Shown here: positions 6,290 through 10,208 of the stretch, piece by piece
Position numbering within the stretch: the first letter of the stretch is position 1
Layout of the letters: every line of letters begins with the position of its first letter
Assembly: GCA_900556525.1 (NCBI GenBank)
Contig: USOZ01000045.1
Location: 1-10,208 of the forward strand
DNA: 10,208 nucleotides
Direction of reading: 5' to 3'
Source of the DNA: an uncultured Oscillospiraceae bacterium
GTDB lineage: Bacteria > Bacillota > Clostridia > Oscillospirales > Ruminococcaceae
Notes under the pieces: model-generated
What the model saw: the letters and a program-made list of their open reading frames with translations, nothing else
Told to the model about the DNA's origin: nothing
Database searches by the model: none
Position numbers and translations under genes: made by a program

Positions 6290-7376
6290 TAAGCGCCTCT
6301 TCGGGCGCGGTGAATTTCATACCCTTTGCGTTGTACATTTCCGTGATAACGACTGCAACTGCGGCGAAAAGTGCCGACGGAATCTGCGCGCCGAGCGGAA
6401 CTTCAAAAAGTTCACGCGCGAGCTTTCGGTTTTCGGTTATGTACACGTCATGTTCTTCCGCGATCGCGACGATTTTAAGCGCGAGCGCGTCCTGTCCCTT
6501 CGCCACGACTACCGGAGCGGCCGTTGCGTCCTTTGAAATGTCATATTTAAGCGCGACTGCGTAGTGCGTCGGGTTTCTGACAACAACGTCGGAGTTCGGA
6601 ACTTCGTCCATCATGCGGCGCTGCGCCATTTCTCGCTGTTTCTGCTTGATTTTTCCCTTTATCTGCGGGTCGCCTTCCATTTGCTTGTACTCGTCCTTTA
6701 TCTCCTGTTTCGACATTTTCAGATTTTTCTCAAACTGCCACCATTGAAACAGAAAATCCCCCGCCGCCACGAACACGAAAATTATGCACATGACCATGAC
6801 AATGGAAAAAATCGTATTTGCTATATATGAAACCGCGTAAATCGGTTCGGTGTCGATAAGGCTAATTATTTCGGTCATTCGCGATTCGATCTGACCGTAT
6901 GCGACGATTATTACCGCGGCAAGCTCGATAATTCCCTTTACAATGCCGACGACCGACTGAAGCGAGAACATTTTCTTTATCCCGTTCAGAGGATTGAGCT
7001 TTGAGAACTTGAACCTCAGCGGCTTCATTGTGAATAAGCCCTTTGTCTGCGCCATTACCGAAATCACAACGACGAAAGCGATTATCGCCGCAAGCGGGAG
7101 AAAGATCGCCGCGCACGCGCCGACTACGCCGATGAAAATATCGGTATAGGTGCTTATCTCGTTCACGAACGACTCTCCGACAGCGTTTATCCCGTCGCGC
7201 ACCGCGCGTTCGAGCATGATGAACATATATGAGCCGAGAACCGCAAGCGAAGCGAACGCGCCGAGTATCGAAACCGCGGTAACGACCTCGTTGCTCTGTA
7301 AAACCGAGCCTTCCTTTTCTCTTGCGTCACGCCGCTTTTTCGGCGTGGCTTTTTCGGTTTTTTCCTCGCCCGCCAT
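6273..7376 (-). CDS. flhB: Flagellar export switch protein FlhB
   Basis: FlhB is the membrane protein that switches flagellar export from rod/hook to filament substrates. The 367 residues start with the typical basic N terminus (EKTEKATPKKRRDAREKEG), followed by four hydrophobic stretches at about 31-58, 80-108, 141-160 and 185-210. The conserved linker follows (FEKNLKMSKQEIKDEYKQME, 215-234), then a cytoplasmic domain with the autocleavage motif NPTH at about 268-271. The C-terminal domain has AKGQDALALKI and ENRKLARELFE as expected. The start ATG has GGAG seven bases upstream. The extreme C terminus (last five codons, NTKHQ, plus the stop) lies in the 3' arm of a downstream inverted repeat and may have been supplied by it. 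Palindromic intergenic DNA lies on both sides of the gene. Confidence 0.97.
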   Translation of the reverse strand: MAGEEKTEKATPKKRRDAREKEGSVLQSNEVVTAVSILGAFASLAVLGSYMFIMLERAVRDGINAVGESFVNEISTYTDIFIGVVGACAAIFLPLAAIIAFVVVISVMAQTKGLFTMKPLRFKFSKLNPLNGIKKMFSLQSVVGIVKGIIELAAVIIVAYGQIESRMTEIISLIDTEPIYAVSYIANTIFSIVMVMCIIFVFVAAGDFLFQWWQFEKNLKMSKQEIKDEYKQMEGDPQIKGKIKQKQREMAQRRMMDEVPNSDVVVRNPTHYAVALKYDISKDATAAPVVVAKGQDALALKIVAIAEEHDVYITENRKLARELFEVPLGAQIPSALFAAVAVVITEMYNAKGMKFTAPEEALNTKHQ

Positions 7377-7412
7377 TGCATCACTCCGTTCGGGCTGTTC
7401 AGTTTAGAGAAT

Positions 7413-7562
7413 GTTGACGCTAAAATAATGCGCAGATTTTCGAGCATAAATTTTACGCAGACAAGGCAAAAAGGCGCAGGCAGGCTGTCGCCTGTCAAAC
7501 CTTTTTAACGCAGGACGCGTGAAATTTTGCCAAAAAGATGCGTCATTAGGCTTAGTGTCAAC
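7413..7562. repeat. 150-bp imperfect fold-back (palindromic) element between fliR and flhB
   Basis: The fliR-flhB gap holds an imperfect inverted repeat symmetric about position 7487.5. The outer ends are GTTGAC (7413-7418) and GTCAAC (7557-7562). Further matching blocks at mirrored positions are CTAA/TTAG (7420-7423, 7552-7555), AATG/CATT (7427-7430, 7544-7547), CGCA/TGCG (7431-7434, 7539-7542), TTTT/AAAA, AAATTTT on both sides, AAAAAGG/CCTTTTT (7468-7474, 7500-7506) and CAGGC/GCCTG (7481-7485, 7490-7494), with a TGTC turn. No protein is encoded. The layout resembles a degenerate fold-back miniature element (MITE-like) or a large structured RNA. No clear target-site duplication is visible. 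The symmetry is seen; the element identity is inference. Confidence 0.7.
7468..7506 (-). terminator. Possible bidirectional intrinsic terminator hairpin
   Basis: The centre of the fold-back element forms a hairpin with a GC-rich inner stem CAGGC/GCCTG and a 4-base loop. After an internal loop of 5-6 bases, an outer stem AAAAAGG/CCTTTTT follows. Read on either strand, the outer arm ends in a run of five U, so it could act as a weak terminator or attenuator after fliR. The run is not directly next to the GC stem and the stem is short, so termination would be partial at best. This is inference from sequence only. Confidence 0.35.
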
Positions 7563-7572
7563 ACGAACCAAA

Positions 7573-8361
7573 TCACACAAAATTTCCGACCGCCGCGTAA
7601 AGATTTTCCCAAAGATATCCGAGCAGCGTTTCGATAAATTCGGACATTGGTCTTGCCGCCGCAACAAGCACAATAAACCCGACAATGAGCTTGAGCTGGA
7701 TATTAACGACGTAGACCTGAATGGTCGGGACAGCCTTCATCATAAGCCCCACGCAAATTTCGGTTATAAGCTCCGCCGCGATTATCGGCAGCGCGAACTT
7801 AACCGCGAGGGTCATGACCGTTCCGAGGTACAATACAATTACACGCGCGAGGTCAACCGTCGCGTCGGTTATCGCAAAGCCCATCGGAATCGTTTCATAC
7901 GACACGGAAAAGAGCTTTATATAGCTTAAATGCCCGTTCGTAAGAAAGAAGTACAATATAAAAATATAGTAGTAGATATTCGCAAAAATCGGCATATTTA
8001 TGCCGGTCGTCGGGTCCATCGTCTTAGCCATTCCGAGTCCGGTCTGCATATCGATGATTTCGCCGGCGTATATGAGAACAGTCAGCATAAGGTTTGTGAA
8101 AAGTCCGAACACAAAGCCGACCAGAAGCTCTTTTAATATGATCAGTCCGAACGACAGCGCGTTCGGAATATCTGGAACCTGCGTGACCGTTCCGACGAGC
8201 GGCAGCATAACCACCGCAAGTACAACGGACATACCAGCTTTTACGCTGTTGGGGACATTTGAGCGGGAAAAAATCGGGTTAAACGTAAAAATTCCCGTAA
8301 CGCGGCAGAGAACGAGGAGAAATCCGATAAAATTGTTCAAAATCAGATTCCACAGCTCCAT
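7573..8361 (-). CDS. fliR: Flagellar export gate protein FliR
   Basis: This 262-residue polytopic membrane protein joins FliP and FliQ to form the export channel. It opens with NFIGFLLVLCRVTGIFTFNP, followed by the SRSNVPNSVKAGMSVVLAVV segment typical of FliR. Next come hydrophobic helices around residues 45-57 and 68-95, the GLGMAKTMDP loop, and C-terminal helices including VVLAV-like and FIVLVAAARP stretches. Length is normal and the C terminus (YLWENLYAAVG) looks complete, so the palindrome just downstream does not truncate it. The start ATG is preceded by GGAGG at 11 bases. In several clostridia fliR is fused to flhB. Here they are separate and 196 bp apart, the largest gap in the operon. 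Confidence 0.97.
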   Translation of the reverse strand: MELWNLILNNFIGFLLVLCRVTGIFTFNPIFSRSNVPNSVKAGMSVVLAVVMLPLVGTVTQVPDIPNALSFGLIILKELLVGFVFGLFTNLMLTVLIYAGEIIDMQTGLGMAKTMDPTTGINMPIFANIYYYIFILYFFLTNGHLSYIKLFSVSYETIPMGFAITDATVDLARVIVLYLGTVMTLAVKFALPIIAAELITEICVGLMMKAVPTIQVYVVNIQLKLIVGFIVLVAAARPMSEFIETLLGYLWENLYAAVGNFV

Positions 8362-8379
8362 TTTTGCCCAGTCCTCCGT

Positions 8380-8649
8380 TTAAACCACCGTGTTCGCCAT
8401 CAGCTCCATGATATAATTGAAAAAATCAATGACGCTGTTGCACATCCACGGCCCCATTGCAAGCAGCCCGAGCGCGACAACTACCGCTTTCGGCGCAAAT
8501 GTCAGCGTCTGTTCGTGAACCTGCGTCGCCGCCTGCAATATCGCAATAATAAGTCCGACGAGCATTGCTATAATGAGCGTCGGCGCCGCGAGCTTCAACG
8601 CAAGCACTACCGCCGCCGTGAATATTTCAAGTACAAGATCTTCGGTCAT
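8380..8649 (-). CDS. fliQ: Flagellar export gate protein FliQ
   Basis: This 89-residue protein with two transmembrane helices is a component of the FliP-FliQ-FliR export gate. Helix 1 covers about residues 10-40 and contains the typical APTLIIAMLVGLIIAILQA. The conserved polar turn TQVHEQTLTFAPK follows, then helix 2 (about 52-70) and a short tail. Length and motif order are normal for FliQ. It starts 12 bp after the fliP stop with a strong site (GGAGGG, 5 bases before the ATG) and ends 18 bp before fliR. Nothing is unusual. Confidence 0.98.
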   Translation of the reverse strand: MTEDLVLEIFTAAVVLALKLAAPTLIIAMLVGLIIAILQAATQVHEQTLTFAPKAVVVALGLLAMGPWMCNSVIDFFNYIMELMANTVV

Positions 8650-8661
8650 ATTAGCCCTCCG

Positions 8662-9627
8662 TCAGACGTTGAATGACGAAACGACCGTTCCGACAAGAAG
8701 CTGCCAGCCGTCAACAAGCACGAACAGCATTATCTTGAACGGCATTGAGATCATGGACGGCGGGAGCATCATCATACCCATCGCCATGAGCGTTGAAGAA
8801 ACTACTATGTCAATTACCAAAAACGGTATGAACAGCAGAAATCCCATCTGGAACGCGCGCGTAAGCTCGCTTACGATAAACGCGGGGATAACCGTTTCAA
8901 GTCCGAGCTGGTCGGTATAATCGGTGAGCGGAGCCTCGGTTTCCGCGAGATTTACCGCGTCGCGCCCGAGAATGTCCTCAATAAAAGGCTCGTCCTGCGC
9001 GGCGGCTGAATTTTCCTGCGCGGAATCCGTCTGCGGCTGTTCGTCGTACACCGATTTTCCCGAAAGGTCGAGGAAAAACTGCATATTCGAATTAGTGGTA
9101 TTTTTCAGCATAAAGGTCTTGAGCGGCTTTGCTGCGCGCTCCGCCATTTCGGTTATAGTTATTTCACCCGCGCTGTACGGCTGATACGCGTCTTCGTTTA
9201 TCTGCGTAAAAGTCGGCCACATAATAAAAAGGGTAAGAAACAGCGCAAGTCCCGTCAACACCGAGTTCGGCGGGATTGATTGGGTCTGCATGGCGTTTCT
9301 TAAAAAGCTGAACACTATAACTATTCTCGTAAAGGACGTTACCATTACGAGGAAAGAGGGCGCGACTGAGAGAACTGTTATAAGCAGGATTATTTCGAGC
9401 GACTGTGAACCGTCTATTCCGAAAACGGACTGCATAAGCGAAGTGTCCGCAATTTCGTCCTGCGGGTTTTCGGTCAATATCTGCGTTTCTGCGGACGAAC
9501 CGGGTTCAGCCGCGCTCAGCGCCGAGGCGGTAATACACCCGCCCGCGAGAATAACTGCGGTTATAACAAAAGAAACGACAAATTTCAGCAGCAGTTTTCT
9601 ATTCTGTTTTATCGTTTTCTTAATCAT
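8662..9627 (-). CDS. fliP: Flagellar export gate protein FliP, with acidic loop insertion
   Basis: FliP forms the core ring of the type III export gate in the cell membrane together with FliQ and FliR. The 321 residues begin with a basic, hydrophobic signal peptide (about residues 10-36, with a possible cleavage site after ASA). The first membrane segment (about 77-98) follows, then the family signature FLRNAMQTQSIPPNSVLTGL (108-127). The C-terminal block from about 246 contains VIPAFIVSEL, GMMMLPPSMISMPFK and LVDGWQLLVGTVV, all characteristic of FliP. Oddly, the external loop between FFLDLSGK and VIPAF is about 53 residues (roughly 191-245) and very acidic; in E. coli FliP the same stretch is about a dozen residues. 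This explains most of the excess over the usual 220-260 residues. The ATG lies within the end of fliO, with AAGGA eight bases upstream. Confidence 0.98.
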   Translation of the reverse strand: MIKKTIKQNRKLLLKFVVSFVITAVILAGGCITASALSAAEPGSSAETQILTENPQDEIADTSLMQSVFGIDGSQSLEIILLITVLSVAPSFLVMVTSFTRIVIVFSFLRNAMQTQSIPPNSVLTGLALFLTLFIMWPTFTQINEDAYQPYSAGEITITEMAERAAKPLKTFMLKNTTNSNMQFFLDLSGKSVYDEQPQTDSAQENSAAAQDEPFIEDILGRDAVNLAETEAPLTDYTDQLGLETVIPAFIVSELTRAFQMGFLLFIPFLVIDIVVSSTLMAMGMMMLPPSMISMPFKIMLFVLVDGWQLLVGTVVSSFNV

Positions 9628-9991
9628 CTTCCGATTCCTTTTCCGATCGTTCCTTTTCCCGCCCGCTGCGGTTCATCGCTGCGGCGAAAGCAGCCGCAAA
9701 GCCGCCCTGCTGCGCCTCTGACCGAAGCTGCGAAGAATATTCGTCGGGCGACATATCAAGTTCGCCGAGCTTTTCGATATGCTGCGGGGTCGCACCGATA
9801 AGCAGCAGCTTTCCTCCGACGCTTACCACGAGCAGCATACCGTCACGACCGACCGTAACGCGGTCGAGAACGCGCATTTTGCTCCCGCTGTTTACGCCGA
9901 TGCCGTTGTTGAGCTTTTTAAGCCCGTACAAAAGCAGGAAAAGCAGTCCGAATACCGCCGCAAAAGAAACAACTATCCATAGGACTTGCAT
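9620..9991 (-). CDS. fliO: Flagellar biosynthesis protein FliO (FliZ-type)
   Basis: This is a 123-residue membrane protein that helps assemble the FliP ring of the flagellar export gate. One transmembrane helix (about residues 3-24) is followed by a short cytoplasmic domain, MRVLDRVTVGRDGMLLVVSV and KLLLIGATPQHIEKLGEL, the typical FliO core of a small beta domain. A low-complexity tail follows, rich in Ala, then in Glu/Lys/Arg/Asp. The ATG is preceded by AAAGGAACGG, a good Shine-Dalgarno. The stop overlaps the fliP start by 8 bases (ATGATTAA), which suggests translational coupling. FliO is poorly conserved in sequence, so the call rests on topology, the core motif and its place directly before fliP. 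Confidence 0.9.
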   Translation of the reverse strand: MQVLWIVVSFAAVFGLLFLLLYGLKKLNNGIGVNSGSKMRVLDRVTVGRDGMLLVVSVGGKLLLIGATPQHIEKLGELDMSPDEYSSQLRSEAQQGGFAAAFAAAMNRSGREKERSEKESEDD

Positions 9992-10011
9992 AAAACCGTT
10001 CCTTTCGGAAA

Positions 10012-10208
10012 TTAACCGAGAACCTTTGAAACTGTCGCTAAAATTCTGTCGGGCTTAAAGGGCTTTACAATAAAATCGAGAGCGCCGAGCTTTATAGCCT
10101 CGACAACCATCGCTTCCTGTCCCATTGCGCTGCACATAACGACCTTTGCGTCGGGGTGCTTCGCCTTTATTTCGCCGAGAGCTTCAATTCCGGTCTTGAC
10201 CGGCATGG
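10012..10208 (-). CDS. cheY: CheY-like response regulator, C-terminal part (cut by window edge)
   Basis: This is the C-terminal part (about 65 residues) of a single-domain response regulator. Phosphorylated CheY binds the flagellar switch and sets the direction or state of rotation. The visible part has the end of the receiver fold: an MPVKTGIEAL segment just after the phospho-acceptor region, a VVMCSAMGQ strand carrying the conserved Ser/Thr switch position, and DFIVKPFKP with the invariant lysine of receiver domains. The protein ends at the fold's last helix (ATVSKVLG), so no output domain follows. The phosphorylated aspartate and the true start lie beyond the right edge; the first visible Met is internal. 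The stop is 20 bp upstream of fliO, so the two are likely cotranscribed. The position next to fliO matches the common Firmicutes order fliM-fliN/Y-cheY-fliO. The family is certain, and the CheY role is inferred from context. Confidence 0.93.
   Translation of the reverse strand, partial: MPVKTGIEALGEIKAKHPDAKVVMCSAMGQEAMVVEAIKLGALDFIVKPFKPDRILATVSKVLG

Noticed and set aside
7404..7929. Short open frames across the fliR-flhB gap on both strands
   Set aside because: They overlap fliR or the palindrome, have biased composition and match no recognisable family; none has a plausible ribosome site.
9490..9560. Lipoprotein signal in FliP (LAGGC)
   Set aside because: The lipobox has Ala at -3 instead of Leu/Val/Ile, and FliP is known to carry a normal cleaved signal peptide.

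Overview
The window is almost entirely one strand of a flagellar and chemotaxis operon, transcribed right to left (minus strand). Every protein that can be identified is a conserved flagellar or chemotaxis component of the Gram-positive (Firmicutes) type. The FliO-P-Q-R, FlhB, FlhA, SigD/FliA order, paired FlgF/FlgG-like rod genes, a CheC-CheD phosphatase/deamidase pair and a FapA (DUF342)-type protein point to a motile clostridium, perhaps a gut Ruminococcaceae/Oscillospiraceae or Lachnospiraceae relative. The family assignment is inference. Genes are tightly packed, mostly with purine-rich Shine-Dalgarno sites.

Layout in transcription order: the 3' two thirds of cheY (cut by the right edge); fliO, fliP, fliQ and fliR (export gate); a 196-bp gap holding a 150-bp fold-back palindrome; flhB; a 123-bp AT-rich gap holding a second inverted repeat that includes the last flhB codons; flhA; a sigma-28 gene with a TTG start; a 97-bp leader with a perfect 10-bp hairpin; two rod-protein genes (flgF-like, flgG); cheC (probable TTG start); cheD; and a short gene encoding only the N-terminal domain of a FapA/DUF342 protein. 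The last 119 bp (left edge) hold no convincing gene but begin with a 23-bp exact copy of a segment inside the fapA-like gene.

Together the genes build the flagellar type III export gate (FliO/P/Q/R, FlhB, FlhA), encode the sigma factor for late flagellar genes, make axial rod parts, and tune chemotaxis (CheY, CheC, CheD). I found no new defence, mobile or biosynthetic system. The parts worth a second look are the two palindromic elements that bracket flhB, the absence of flhF/flhG between flhA and sigD, the truncated fapA with an internal repeat at the left edge, a roughly 40-residue acidic insertion in FliP, and the structured leader before the rod genes.
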